Shown here piece after piece: positions 26,248 through 34,406 of a stretch of DNA of 64,000 nt; position 1 is the stretch's first letter; each line of letters opens with the position of its first letter. Made by a program: the position numbers and the translations under genes. This DNA comes from Maricaulis maris_C (lineage in GTDB: Bacteria; Pseudomonadota; Alphaproteobacteria; Caulobacterales; Maricaulaceae), in assembly GCF_049116555.1 (NCBI RefSeq), contig NZ_JAGDYT010000025.1:186001-250000 (forward strand), given 5' to 3'. The notes below the pieces were generated by a model. The model had not been told where the DNA came from. It saw nothing but the letters and a program-made list of their open reading frames with translations, and did no database searches.

Positions 26248-27290
26248 GTGTGACCACGGACAAGCGACGACGCACCCAATTGCTGGTAGCTGCCGGCGCG
26301 GCCTTGCTGCTTGCAAGCGGCGCCCTGGTGACGCTTTTTTCGCAGGCCAGCGAGACCTGGCGCCCGGCTGTCAGCGGACCGGTTCTGCCAAACTGGTCCA
26401 ATACAGTGGCCAGCGCCCGGGCAATCGATATTACCGGGGACGAAAGCTTTCTCCTTGAACAGGCGGCTGGCGTCTGGACCATGCCCAGTCGGGACGGATA
26501 TCCGGTCCGGCCGGAACGCCTCGCCGAGCTGGACGCCTATCTTGCGGCTCTGACATTCGAGGGCGCCCGAACCGATAATCCCGGCAGGCTCGGCCGTCTC
26601 GGACTGGCCGAACCCGGCACCGAGAACGGCGCGACGCGTATCAGCGTTCGCGATGCGGACGGGACCATTCTGGCCGACATTCTTCTGGGCGAGACGCGCG
26701 GTGAGCGGGTTTATGTGCGTGAACCCGGTCGCAACCGGGCCTTTGCGGCCCGGCTCGGCGACGGTGCGGTGGCACGGCCCGACCTGCTGCCGGCGGATGC
26801 CTGGCTCGATCTCGATTTCCTCTCCCTCGGCACGAATGACATTGCCCGTGCGGATATCCAGCCGGAGGCTGGCCCGGCCTATCGTCTGGAACGGGCATCG
26901 ACGGCGTCACGGAATTTCGCCCTGCGGCAACCAGCTGGCTGGCAGACCATAACCGCCGCAGCCGGGAATGGCCCGGCAGCCGCGCTTGGCCGCGTTCGCT
27001 TCCGTGATGTTCGCCGCGCGGACCGGTTGGGCGGTGAGTTCGTGGCCCACCACACGGCCGAAACCTTTTCGGGTCTGAGGGTTCGGATTGACGTCAAGGC
27101 GCTGGGCGAAACCCGCTGGGCGCTGATCACGGCGTCAGCCATCACCGATGATGCAGCCGCTGAAGCGTCGGCGCTCAATGCGCTCAGCGATGGCTGGGCC
27201 TATCTGATGTCTGATCTCACGATTGATCGTCTGATCAGACCGCTCGACAGGATTGCGGACCCGCGCGAAGAGACCCGCGATGCGCCTTAA
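26244..27290 (+). CDS. DUF4340 domain protein, partner of the GldFG-type exporter
   Basis: The 348-residue protein has a single N-terminal membrane helix (about 12-32) and a periplasmic region with the DUF4340 pattern of two repeated beta-rich units: ERLAELDAYLAALTFEGAR with GLAEPGTENGATRISV, then ILLGETRGERVYVR. DUF4340 genes regularly follow GldG-type genes, which agrees with the 4-bp overlap here. It is likely an accessory subunit. The downstream VOC gene begins within its last codons. Confidence 0.85.
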   Translation: MSVTTDKRRRTQLLVAAGAALLLASGALVTLFSQASETWRPAVSGPVLPNWSNTVASARAIDITGDESFLLEQAAGVWTMPSRDGYPVRPERLAELDAYLAALTFEGARTDNPGRLGRLGLAEPGTENGATRISVRDADGTILADILLGETRGERVYVREPGRNRAFAARLGDGAVARPDLLPADAWLDLDFLSLGTNDIARADIQPEAGPAYRLERASTASRNFALRQPAGWQTITAAAGNGPAAALGRVRFRDVRRADRLGGEFVAHHTAETFSGLRVRIDVKALGETRWALITASAITDDAAAEASALNALSDGWAYLMSDLTIDRLIRPLDRIADPREETRDAP

Positions 27291-27660
27291 CCAGATCACC
27301 CTTCCCGTCAGCGACATTCCGCGTTCGAAGGATTTCTACGCGCGCCTCGGCTTCCGGCTCCTGGTCGACAGTCCGCATTATTGTCGGTTTCTCGCACCGG
27401 ACGGGGATGCGACCTTTTCGATCCATGTCGAAATACCGGTTGGGACCGGGGCGGTCATCTATCTGGAATCCGAGGACATGGACGCGGATTACCACCGCCT
27501 GCAGGCGGCGGGGTTTGATTTTGAAACGGGGCCGCGTGACGAGAGCTGGCTTTGGCGTGAAGCAATTCTTCGGGACCCGGATGGTCATCGCATCAAACTC
27601 TACTACGCGGGCGAAAACCGCATCGATCCGCCCTGGCGCGTCTCGCCGGACAGTCGCTGA
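27280..27660 (+). CDS. VOC family protein (glyoxalase/bleomycin resistance fold)
   Basis: A 126-residue protein with the two beta-alpha-beta-beta-beta modules of the vicinal oxygen chelate fold: MRLNQITLPVSDIPRSKDFY at the start and the closing ILRDPDGHRIKLYYAGENR with a metal-ligand-type acidic residue region. The enzyme activity cannot be deduced. I chose ATG 27280 because the family starts there; it overlaps the end of the DUF4340 gene by 11 bp, so it may be translated from the same message, although a functional tie to the exporter is not shown. Confidence 0.85.
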   Translation: MRLNQITLPVSDIPRSKDFYARLGFRLLVDSPHYCRFLAPDGDATFSIHVEIPVGTGAVIYLESEDMDADYHRLQAAGFDFETGPRDESWLWREAILRDPDGHRIKLYYAGENRIDPPWRVSPDSR

Positions 27661-27738
27661 CAGGATTTGCGGGGGGTTTGGCATTCCCGCTTCTGATGGC
27701 GATGGCTAGCTTGCGCGTGGCTGGGATTGGAGACATGC

Positions 27739-28428
27739 ATGCCCCGTCTGAAACATATCGGCTTTGTCCTGTTCGACGACCTCACCCAGCTGGACTTCAC
27801 CGGGCCGCTGCAAGTGCTCAGCCGAATTCCAGGCGTCCAGATCCACCTGGTCGCCCGGGAGGCCGGTCCGGTAAGGACGGATTGCGGACCCTTCATTCTT
27901 GCTGACACCCGCTTCTCCGAGTGTCCGCAGCTCGACCTGATCTGTGTGCCCGGCGGTTGGGGCGTCGACGCGGCGATGGAAGATGCGGCGACGGTGGACT
28001 TCCTGCGCCGGCAGGCCGCCGGGGCGCAATTCATGACCTCGGTCTGTACAGGGGCGTTTGTTCTCGGGGCAGCAGGGCTGCTCGAGGGCCGCAAGGCCAC
28101 CACCCACTGGCGTTATCACGCCTCCCTGTCCCGCTTCGGTGCCGAGCCGGTCACTGCCCGGGTTGTCCGGGACGGAAACCTGTTCACCGGCGGCGGCGTC
28201 ACGGCCGGGATTGATTTCGCGCTGACGATCGTGCGCGAACTTTATGGCGAGGCATTGGCCCAGGCCATCCAGCTGGGTCTGGAGTATGATCCGGCGCCTC
28301 CTGTGAATGCCGGGTCTCCCGACAAGGCGCCGGCGGCGGTTCGTGACGCCGTTGACGCGCGCTTCGCGCCGCGATTGGAGGCGTTTCTGGAAGTTGTGGA
28401 TCGGGTCTCGGCCACGGCAGACGCCTGA
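27739..28428 (+). CDS. DJ-1/PfpI family protein, isonitrile hydratase-like
   Basis: The 229-residue protein has the DJ-1/PfpI fold: HIGFVLFDDLTQLDFTGPLQ at the start, and the nucleophile elbow MTSVCTGAFVLGAAGLL with catalytic Cys followed by RKATTHW. This arrangement matches isonitrile hydratase-like members and the sensor half of GATase-1/AraC regulators, but no AraC domain is present. A GGAG site lies 6 bases before ATG 27739. The biological substrate is unknown. It converges with mmcB, 4 bp apart. Confidence 0.88.
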   Translation: MPRLKHIGFVLFDDLTQLDFTGPLQVLSRIPGVQIHLVAREAGPVRTDCGPFILADTRFSECPQLDLICVPGGWGVDAAMEDAATVDFLRRQAAGAQFMTSVCTGAFVLGAAGLLEGRKATTHWRYHASLSRFGAEPVTARVVRDGNLFTGGGVTAGIDFALTIVRELYGEALAQAIQLGLEYDPAPPVNAGSPDKAPAAVRDAVDARFAPRLEAFLEVVDRVSATADA

Positions 28429-28432
28429 TCTG

Positions 28433-28912
28433 TCAATCGGCGGTCGACGCCGTGTCGGCCGAGGGCTCGCCCACACGCATCAGCCGGTCTGCGGCGGCCC
28501 GGGCAAAGCGCAAGGTCAGCGCCTTGCGTCGGGCGGGGGCGAGCTTGAGAATCGGGCTCTCCCTGACAATCGCACCGCCGAAGCCGTCGGCGATGATCAG
28601 ACCGGCATCGTCCGGAATGACGTCACGGGGAAAGCGCTCGGACACCGCGAAATAGAGCCGGTCGCAATAGCCGGCATAATTGGTCCATTTGCTGTCGGCG
28701 CGGAAATCGGCAAGGCCGGACTTGATCTCTATAATGGTGATCTCGCCCTTGCGACCAAGCGCAGCGAGATCGGCGCGCCGTCCATCGGGAAGGCTGAACT
28801 CCGGGACCGCGCTATATCCCATATGCCAGAGCAGGCGCGCGGCGCCACGCGTCAGGGCCTGAGCATCATCGATCAGCGGGTTGGCGGTTGAGGCGACATC
28901 ATCTCTGGACAT
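28433..28912 (-). CDS. mmcB: DNA repair putative endonuclease MmcB
   Basis: The 159-residue protein matches alphaproteobacterial MmcB, a restriction-endonuclease-fold protein: GAARLLWHMGYSAVPEFSLPDGRRADL with a following IIEIKSGLADFRADSKW that supplies the D-x(n)-ExK nuclease core. In Caulobacter, mmcB is induced by mitomycin C as part of the LexA regulon. I chose ATG 28912, since family homology begins at about residue 10 of this product; the longer frame to 29092 would cover a candidate LexA box and the divergent gene. Activity on DNA is inferred. Confidence 0.88.
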   Translation of the reverse strand: MSRDDVASTANPLIDDAQALTRGAARLLWHMGYSAVPEFSLPDGRRADLAALGRKGEITIIEIKSGLADFRADSKWTNYAGYCDRLYFAVSERFPRDVIPDDAGLIIADGFGGAIVRESPILKLAPARRKALTLRFARAAADRLMRVGEPSADTASTAD

Positions 28913-28923
28913 TGCCGGAGTTT

Positions 28924-28938
28924 GTACCTGATTTGTTC
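28924..28938 (-). promoter_or_regulatory. Candidate LexA (SOS) box upstream of mmcB
   Basis: On the + strand the bases read GTAC-CTGATTT-GTTC, one mismatch from the alphaproteobacterial LexA consensus GTTC-N7-GTTC. It ends 12 bp before the mmcB start codon, a position suited to repression. Confidence 0.55.
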
Positions 28939-29004
28939 GCGCTGCAAGCGTATGCTGATCATGCCTCTGTTCAAGCCAGTCGGGCTCGATCAGATTGAGG
29001 CGGG

Positions 29005-29421
29005 ATGACAGAAAGACGCGCCATGACCGCAGACAGTATCGCGCCATCGCTGGATGATTTCGAGCGGCTCGCCGCGTCCGCCTTTGAGGCATTGCCTGGC
29101 GAGATGCGGGCGCTTTGCGGTCGGGTGGACGTCTTTGTCAGTGAATTTGCGGATGCCGAGACCCTGGCCGCGGTCGGGCTGACCGACCCGTTTGAGTTGA
29201 CCGGCGTCTATATCGGCGTGGACCTGTCGCAGAAATCGGTCTCGGACCCGTCGCCTGAGCCGGACCGGGTGGTCCTCTACCGCCGCCCTATCCTTGATGA
29301 ATGGGCCGATCACGGATCCATCACGCTGGGCGAATTGATTGCTCATGTCCTGGTGCATGAGATCGGCCATCATTTCGGCCTCTCCGATGAGGATATGCAC
29401 CGTATAGAGGACGCGGACTGA
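29005..29421 (+). CDS. Small zincin-like metallopeptidase family protein
   Basis: A 138-residue protein of the metallopeptidase family with minimal zincin fold: the zinc site HEIGHHFGLSDEDMHRIE lies at the C-terminus, preceded by ITLGELIAHVLV. The N-terminal half has the expected FERLAASAFEALP and PFELTGVYIGVDL elements. No signal peptide is seen, so it probably acts in the cytoplasm; substrates are unknown. An alternative start at 29023 would shorten it by six residues. It is divergent from mmcB and converges with the sulfotransferase gene. Confidence 0.88.
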   Translation: MTERRAMTADSIAPSLDDFERLAASAFEALPGEMRALCGRVDVFVSEFADAETLAAVGLTDPFELTGVYIGVDLSQKSVSDPSPEPDRVVLYRRPILDEWADHGSITLGELIAHVLVHEIGHHFGLSDEDMHRIEDAD

Positions 29422-29434
29422 CGGCTTTCAGCCT

Positions 29435-31075
29435 TTATCGGGCGGGATAGCCCCAATGGTTGATCCAATGATCGAGTTGGGCCCGATAGGGCTCCAGCGC
29501 CTCGGCATGGTGCCGCCAGAGACCGATGGAGCGGTCATGAATGGCCTCCTCCACCTGCGAGGCTGAGGGTGTCGAGAGGCTGGGCGACAGGCGCTCGCGA
29601 TAGTCGGCCATCTCGCTTTCCCATTCCAGACCGAGCGCCAGAAGCACCCGCGCGATCTCGTCCTTCATGTCGGTCACGATGTCTTCATAGCGGACCTGGG
29701 TGACGCGCAGGTCCGGTGCCACCTTGCGGCCCGCTTCGCCGGCTTTCATGGTGGCATCGTAAAGCGCGACCGTGTCGGCCAGCGTGTAGGTGCGCAGCAT
29801 CGCCGTGTTGAACTGGAAGAGCCGCTTGAAGGTCGAGAACACGCTGTCCCGTGGATCGCGCAGTGCCAACAGGACCCGGGCATTCGGGAAGACCTGCCCC
29901 AGCACGCCCAGCCAGGGCAAATTCAGCGGCAATTTGTCAATGAAGACGGTGTCGTCCGGTACGCCGAGCGCTCTCGCGCGCTCCCAGTATTCGCTTTGCA
30001 GCCGAGCCCGGTTCCGGGGCAGGGCCGCGAAGAAGCGCCGCAGACTGTCATCACTGTCGCCGGCCTCATCGAGGATGGGTTGGACCAGAAGGGCCTCGTC
30101 ACTCGTGGAGATCCGCGAGTGACTGGCCAGGATTTGTTCCAGCAGCGTCGTGCCTGACCGCGGAAAGCCGACAAGAAAGACCGGCGAGCGGCACTTGTCA
30201 GGTGCCGGCAGGCTCGGCGGCTTGATGGTCGCATAGGCGGCTGTCAGCCGTTTCAGGCTGTCTAGCCCATGCAGGCCATCGAAGAATTGCCCGCCCGGCG
30301 CGAGATGCTCGCGCAGGGCTGAATAGCCCGTCTCCCAGGCCGCGAAGGCGGCCGCATGGTCGTCCATTGCTTCGCAGGCATCACCCAGGCGGCGCCAGAC
30401 GGAAGCATTGACCGCCGGATTCGCCCGGCTGGCATCGAATTGCGCCTCGATCAGCTGGCGCGCCCGGTCCGGCGTCCGGTTGGCGAGGTCGGAGCCAGCG
30501 CGTGCAGAAAGGGCGGCCGCATCGCTTGGTTCGACGGCCAGGACCGCGTCCGCATGCTCGCGCGCCGCCGACCAGTCACGCTGATTCTCACACACAATAG
30601 CCAGGCCCCGATGGGCTTCGACATGACCGGCCTGCCGCGTCAGGGCGTCTTCATATGCCGCACGCGCAGCGGCAAGATCATTGGCCTGACGCTCCATGGC
30701 GCCGCGCAGTACGTGGGGTTCCACAGCGTCCGGGAAGGCATCGGAAATGGCGTCGAAGCGGCTTCGCGCGGAAACATAATCCGCGAGATCGCCAAGGATC
30801 TGGGCGGCGGCCAGCTCGAAGCCCATCTGCCCCGGGGCCGCATCACAGGCCTGTTTGATCCACAAGAGTGCGGCGTCCGGATCCTGCCGGGCGCGTCGGC
30901 AGATCGCCTTCAGATAGAGCCCGTTGGGGTCGTTCGGCAGGGTGGCGAGAATGGCATCGGCAACGGATTCGGCATCGACGAAGCGATGGTCGCGATAGGC
31001 GGCGAACCCGGACTGGGAACGAGCAAAGGCTTCTTGCGGCGTCATCGACATCTCGGTGGCGGTCCTGTCATTCAA
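29435..31075 (-). CDS. TPR-containing sulfotransferase family protein
   Basis: The 546-residue protein has an N-terminal half of tetratricopeptide repeats (about 15-260) and a C-terminal sulfotransferase domain. The PAPS 5'-phosphosulfate loop is VGFPRSGTTLLEQIL, and the 3'-phosphate motif is ALRDPRDSVFSTF. Such proteins transfer sulfate from PAPS to carbohydrates, proteins or small molecules; TPRs suggest protein contacts. The target is not known. An inner ATG at 31045 is an alternative start. It follows the rplS terminator, so it is transcribed separately. Confidence 0.88.
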   Translation of the reverse strand: MNDRTATEMSMTPQEAFARSQSGFAAYRDHRFVDAESVADAILATLPNDPNGLYLKAICRRARQDPDAALLWIKQACDAAPGQMGFELAAAQILGDLADYVSARSRFDAISDAFPDAVEPHVLRGAMERQANDLAAARAAYEDALTRQAGHVEAHRGLAIVCENQRDWSAAREHADAVLAVEPSDAAALSARAGSDLANRTPDRARQLIEAQFDASRANPAVNASVWRRLGDACEAMDDHAAAFAAWETGYSALREHLAPGGQFFDGLHGLDSLKRLTAAYATIKPPSLPAPDKCRSPVFLVGFPRSGTTLLEQILASHSRISTSDEALLVQPILDEAGDSDDSLRRFFAALPRNRARLQSEYWERARALGVPDDTVFIDKLPLNLPWLGVLGQVFPNARVLLALRDPRDSVFSTFKRLFQFNTAMLRTYTLADTVALYDATMKAGEAGRKVAPDLRVTQVRYEDIVTDMKDEIARVLLALGLEWESEMADYRERLSPSLSTPSASQVEEAIHDRSIGLWRHHAEALEPYRAQLDHWINHWGYPAR

Positions 31076-31167
31076 GCGGCGAGCGGATCAGCGCGTATTC
31101 GGGCACAGAATTCTCGCGCAAGCCAGTCACAGCGACACTTGGGCCCGAATTGCAGAGCGATCGGATG

Positions 31168-31201
31168 AAAAAACCCCGCCAGCCAGGCTGACGGGGTTTT
31201 T
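31168..31201 (-). terminator. Rho-independent terminator of the rplS operon
   Basis: CCCCG-C-CAGCC and GGCTG-A-CGGGG flanked by A6 and T5 form a long hairpin. The C/A position is a mismatch in rightward RNA but a G-U pair in leftward RNA, so the structure favours the strand carrying rplS. It lies 27 bp after the rplS stop. Confidence 0.88.
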
Positions 31202-31227
31202 CGTGTCGCTGTCGCGAAGAGGTGGGA

Positions 31228-31626
31228 CTAGCCCTTCTTCTTCGGCTCGCGCTTTTCAATGCCACGACCGGTGACGCGCTCGGCGATACGGGCCGACTTG
31301 CCGCGACGATCGCGCAGATAGTAGAGCTTGGCGCGGCGGACTTTACCCTTACGCTTGATCTCGATCTGCTCGACATTCGGCGAGTAGAGCGGGAAAACGC
31401 GCTCGACGCCTTCACCGAAGGAGATCTTGCGGACGGTGTAGCTCTCGTTCAGGCCACCGCCATTGCGGGCGATGCAGACGCCTTCAAAGACCTGGATCCG
31501 CTCACGTTCGCCTTCCTTGATGCGAACATGGACGCGCAGCGTGTCGCCGGCGCTGAAATCCGGAATTTTCTTGTCACCCAGGACGCGGGCGGCTTCTTCT
31601 TGTTCAAGCTGCTCGATCATGTTCAT
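31228..31626 (-). CDS. rplS: 50S ribosomal protein L19
   Basis: The 132-residue protein is L19, which sits at the 30S-50S interface. Clear family segments are IPDFSAGDTLRVHVRIKEG, ERIQVFEGVCIARNGGG, FPLYSPNVEQIEI and RRAKLYYLRDRRGKSARI. The start overlaps the trmD stop by 4 bp. It is the last gene of the ffh-rpsP-rimM-trmD-rplS block and is followed by a strong terminator. Confidence 0.98.
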   Translation of the reverse strand: MNMIEQLEQEEAARVLGDKKIPDFSAGDTLRVHVRIKEGERERIQVFEGVCIARNGGGLNESYTVRKISFGEGVERVFPLYSPNVEQIEIKRKGKVRRAKLYYLRDRRGKSARIAERVTGRGIEKREPKKKG

Positions 31627-32363
31627 CGTGCATTCTCCTTGCGGGCCTTGTACCTCGTCCAGAGGTCGGGGCGACGCGCCTTCGTAATTTTCTCAGCCTG
31701 CTCCTGGCGCCAGGCCGCAACACGGCCATGATGCCCCGACAACAGGACGTCCGGGATCTCCCGATCCTCAAACACGCGCGGTCGCGTGTAGTGAGGATAT
31801 TCGAGGAGATCACCCTCGAAACTTTCATCCTCGGCCGACATCGGGTCGCCCAGCACGCCGGGGAGAAGTCTCACACAGGCCTCGATGAGAACCTGCGCGG
31901 GCGCTTCGCCCCCGGCCAGCACGGCATCGCCAACACTGACCTCTTCCATTTCGCGGCTTTCGATCACCCTCTGGTCGAGGCCTTCGAAGCGTCCGCAAAA
32001 CACGACAACGCCCGGACCCTCAGCCCATTCCCGAACCCGGGACTGGGTCAGCGGTTTTCCGCGCGGCGTCAAATAGATCAACGGTCGTTTCTCGCCTTGC
32101 CAGCGAGACTGCACCGCATCAATCGCCTCCGTCGCGACATCCGGCCTGAGCACCATACCGGCGCCTCCGCCAGCAGGGGTGTCGTCCACGGAGCGGTGCT
32201 TATGACGGGAAAAATCCCGGATGTCCACAGTTTCAAGCGCCCACAACCCATGATTCGCAGCTGTTGCAATCAGCGAAACACCCAGGGGTCCCGGAAAGGC
32301 ATCCGGGAAGAGCGTCAGCGCGGTCGCGGTCCAAGGCAGGGAAGGGGTGGTGGCGTGAGTCAT
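31623..32363 (-). CDS. trmD: tRNA (guanine-37-N1)-methyltransferase
   Basis: TrmD methylates G37 next to the anticodon of several tRNAs and prevents frameshifting. The 246-residue protein has the SPOUT trefoil-knot motifs VVFCGRFEGLDQRVIE and VGDAVLAGGEAPAQVLIEA, and the N-terminal TALTLFPDAFPGPLG. It overlaps rplS by 4 bp. Upstream, instead of directly following rimM as in most bacteria, it is separated from it by an unknown secreted protein gene. Confidence 0.97.
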   Translation of the reverse strand: MTHATTPSLPWTATALTLFPDAFPGPLGVSLIATAANHGLWALETVDIRDFSRHKHRSVDDTPAGGGAGMVLRPDVATEAIDAVQSRWQGEKRPLIYLTPRGKPLTQSRVREWAEGPGVVVFCGRFEGLDQRVIESREMEEVSVGDAVLAGGEAPAQVLIEACVRLLPGVLGDPMSAEDESFEGDLLEYPHYTRPRVFEDREIPDVLLSGHHGRVAAWRQEQAEKITKARRPDLWTRYKARKENAR

Positions 32364-32418
32364 GGCGCGCGGGTGTAGCAGGGATGAGGGGCGTTGGGGA
32401 GGGGGGAGTCAGCGCTAC

Positions 32419-33087
32419 CTAGCAATAGGTTGGGCGCAAAATTCCAAGAGGGACCCAGCGCCCATCTTCCTGCATGTATTGCGTCAGGCCGGATCGGACT
32501 TCCGCGATGGCAGAATGTCCCGCTTCATCAAACACCGGCCGAGAGACGAGAATTACATTCAGCCGGGGCACCGCTTCACCTGCGGGTCCGCAGGCCATCC
32601 ACTCGACGGGTGGCAGATAGTCCGGATGGTCTTCCGGCAAGGCGCTTCTGGCTTGTCGGCTTTCAAATCTGCGCGACCAGACCGTCATCGCCTCATCCGC
32701 GTCTGGCCATTGTGCCAGCAGGCCCGGGCAGTCAACCTCAAGCTCACTCTCGGATGACGGCATCAGCGCCCGCGCGATCAAATCCAGGTAGGCGCCAGCC
32801 GACAAGCCGATCCGCGCCAGAAATCGATCCGCATGTAACATGGGTCGATTGGCGATCTCGTCGACGAGGTCGGTTTCGTCGCCCGAAACAGGCCGATACA
32901 TCCGCGATACGCCGAGAACGTCCCCGCGGTCTTCTTCGATTGTCGACGCCTGCTCGTTCACCAGATCCGATAGAAAGCCACAGGTGCGCGCGGCGTCGTT
33001 ATTGGGTTCGCTGGGGCCGCGCCCTGCTTCCTCATGGGAGCTGGACATGACGGCCAGAAACAGAGCGGGTAAAGCGGCAAAACTCAT
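32419..33087 (-). CDS. Uncharacterised protein with hydrophobic N-terminus, inserted between rimM and trmD
   Basis: This 222-residue product lies inside the conserved rimM-trmD interval, same strand, 55 bp before trmD and 80 bp after rimM. Its first 15 residues (SFAALPALFLAVM) are hydrophobic and may be a short signal peptide, though it lacks the usual basic start. The rest is acidic, with cysteines at widely spaced positions (TCGFL, DCPGL, ACGPAG and a terminal Cys), consistent with an exported disulfide-bonded protein. I do not recognise the family. Codon use looks normal for the window. Its place in the operon does not itself prove a translation role. Confidence 0.65.
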   Translation of the reverse strand: MSFAALPALFLAVMSSSHEEAGRGPSEPNNDAARTCGFLSDLVNEQASTIEEDRGDVLGVSRMYRPVSGDETDLVDEIANRPMLHADRFLARIGLSAGAYLDLIARALMPSSESELEVDCPGLLAQWPDADEAMTVWSRRFESRQARSALPEDHPDYLPPVEWMACGPAGEAVPRLNVILVSRPVFDEAGHSAIAEVRSGLTQYMQEDGRWVPLGILRPTYC

Positions 33088-33167
33088 CGTCTGTACCTTG
33101 CCCTAGCTCAACCGGTCTCGGCAATCAGCGAATGCGCCCTCCGCAGCCCCGAGGTGTGCCGCTTCGC

Positions 33168-33713
33168 CTACTCGCCCGCCTCTTCCTCAGCCTTCGAGCC
33201 GACATCTTCCGGCGGGTCGATTGTCACCACACCGTCGGCAATCGAAAGGTGCGGGACGAATTCGCGCGTGAAGGGGAGCATCCAGCTGCCATTGCGGTCG
33301 GGCGTGCCGGTGATCTCCAGCAGGTCGCCGGAGCCGAAATCATGGACGGCCTTGAGTGTGCCCATCGGGGCACCGTCGAGGGCCTGGACTTTCAGGCCGA
33401 GCAGGTCGGAATGGTAGAATTCGTCCTCTTCCAACTCAGGCAGGGCGGAACGGAGGACGTGGAGTTTTGTGCCCTTGAGGGCCTGGGCCCTGTCGCGGTC
33501 GAGCGGTTCGGCGAAACGGACCACGAAACCGTCCTTGACCGGCCGGGCGGCCTTGGGCGTCAGGAGGGTCTTGCCGTCCGTGTCCAGGAAGGCGCCATAG
33601 ATAAAGGCGTCAGCCGGATTGCCGGCGAAACTCTTGACCTTGCACTCGCCACGGACCCCGTGGGCGCCGGCGATGGCGGCAATGAAGACGAGATCGTCGG
33701 CGGGCGTGGTCAT
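33168..33713 (-). CDS. rimM: Ribosome maturation factor RimM
   Basis: RimM helps 30S head maturation by binding S19. The 181-residue protein has the N-terminal RimM domain (IAAIAGAHGVRGECKVKSF, then VVRFAEPLDRDRAQALKG) and a C-terminal PRC barrel with LLGLKVQALDGAPMGTLKAV and DLLEITG. The last 20 residues are an acidic tail (PEDVGSKAEEEAGE). Position between rpsP and trmD agrees with the conserved gene order. A stretch of palindromic repeats separates it from rpsP. Confidence 0.95.
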   Translation of the reverse strand: MTTPADDLVFIAAIAGAHGVRGECKVKSFAGNPADAFIYGAFLDTDGKTLLTPKAARPVKDGFVVRFAEPLDRDRAQALKGTKLHVLRSALPELEEDEFYHSDLLGLKVQALDGAPMGTLKAVHDFGSGDLLEITGTPDRNGSWMLPFTREFVPHLSIADGVVTIDPPEDVGSKAEEEAGE

Positions 33714-33739
33714 GGCATGTATCCTGAGAGGGATAAGGT

Positions 33740-33879
33740 CCTCGCCCTCGATGGGCGAGGTGGGCCCTCCGTAGCGATAGCGAAGGAGGGGTCGGAGTGG
33801 GTGAAACGGTCTGCGAATTCACGCTTTGCGTTTCACCCCTTCCGTCGCTGCGCGGACACCTTCCCCATCAAGGGGAAGG
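33740..33879. repeat. Mosaic of palindromes between rpsP and rimM (REP-like intergenic element)
   Basis: Four consecutive inverted repeats are packed into 140 bp: CCTCGCCC/GGGCGAGG (33740-33760), CCCTCC/GGAGGG (33765-33790), GGGTGAAACG/CGTTTCACCC (33799-33838) and CCTTCCCC/GGGGAAGG (33859-33879). The arrangement resembles dispersed repetitive elements found between genes in many alphaproteobacteria. No second copy occurs in the window. In RNA it would fold strongly and may protect or attenuate the operon message. Confidence 0.65.
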
Positions 33880-33911
33880 ACCGTCCACCCAGCGTGTCAG
33901 GAGAGAAAGTC

Positions 33912-34370
33912 CTATTCGGACTTTTCTTCTTCAGCAGCAGCTTCAGCGGCCGGAGCCTCTTCAGCAGGCGCTTCTTCAGCGGCCGGGGCGGCAGCAGCGG
34001 CCTTGGCTTCTTCGGCAGCCGCCTTGCGCTCGGCTTCCTTCTCGGCCTTCTCGGCAGCGAGTTCCTTGGCTTTCTGGCCCGGCTCACCCTTGTTCGGGTT
34101 GTTGCTGGCTTCCCACTTCCAGGCGTCAGCCTCGATCTGGTGGATGAAGCGACCGACGCGATCGGTCGGCTTGGCGCCCTTGGCGATCCAGGCCTTCACC
34201 TTGTCCATGTCCAGCTCGACGCGCTGACCGTCTTTCGGCAGCATCGGGTTGTAGGAGCCGATCTTCTCGATGAAACGGCCATCGCGCGGCGAACGGCTGT
34301 CGGCAACGACGATACGGTAGTAGGGACGCTTCTTGGCGCCACCACGGGCGAGACGGATTTTCAGAGACAT
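33912..34370 (-). CDS. rpsP: 30S ribosomal protein S16 with acidic Ala-rich tail
   Basis: The first 80 or so residues are standard S16: MSLKIRLARGGAKKRPYYRI, SRSPRDGRFIEKIGSYNP and AKPTDRVGRFI. The protein then continues to 152 residues with an extension rich in Ala, Glu and Lys (from about 100), predicted to be helical or disordered. C-terminal extensions on S16 occur in other alphaproteobacteria; their role is unknown. The gene follows ffh at 36 bp on the same strand. Confidence 0.97.
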   Translation of the reverse strand: MSLKIRLARGGAKKRPYYRIVVADSRSPRDGRFIEKIGSYNPMLPKDGQRVELDMDKVKAWIAKGAKPTDRVGRFIHQIEADAWKWEASNNPNKGEPGQKAKELAAEKAEKEAERKAAAEEAKAAAAAPAAEEAPAEEAPAAEAAAEEEKSE

Positions 34371-34406
34371 GGGGTATTCCTTCAGTTTGATCTTTGAATA
34401 ACGTGA

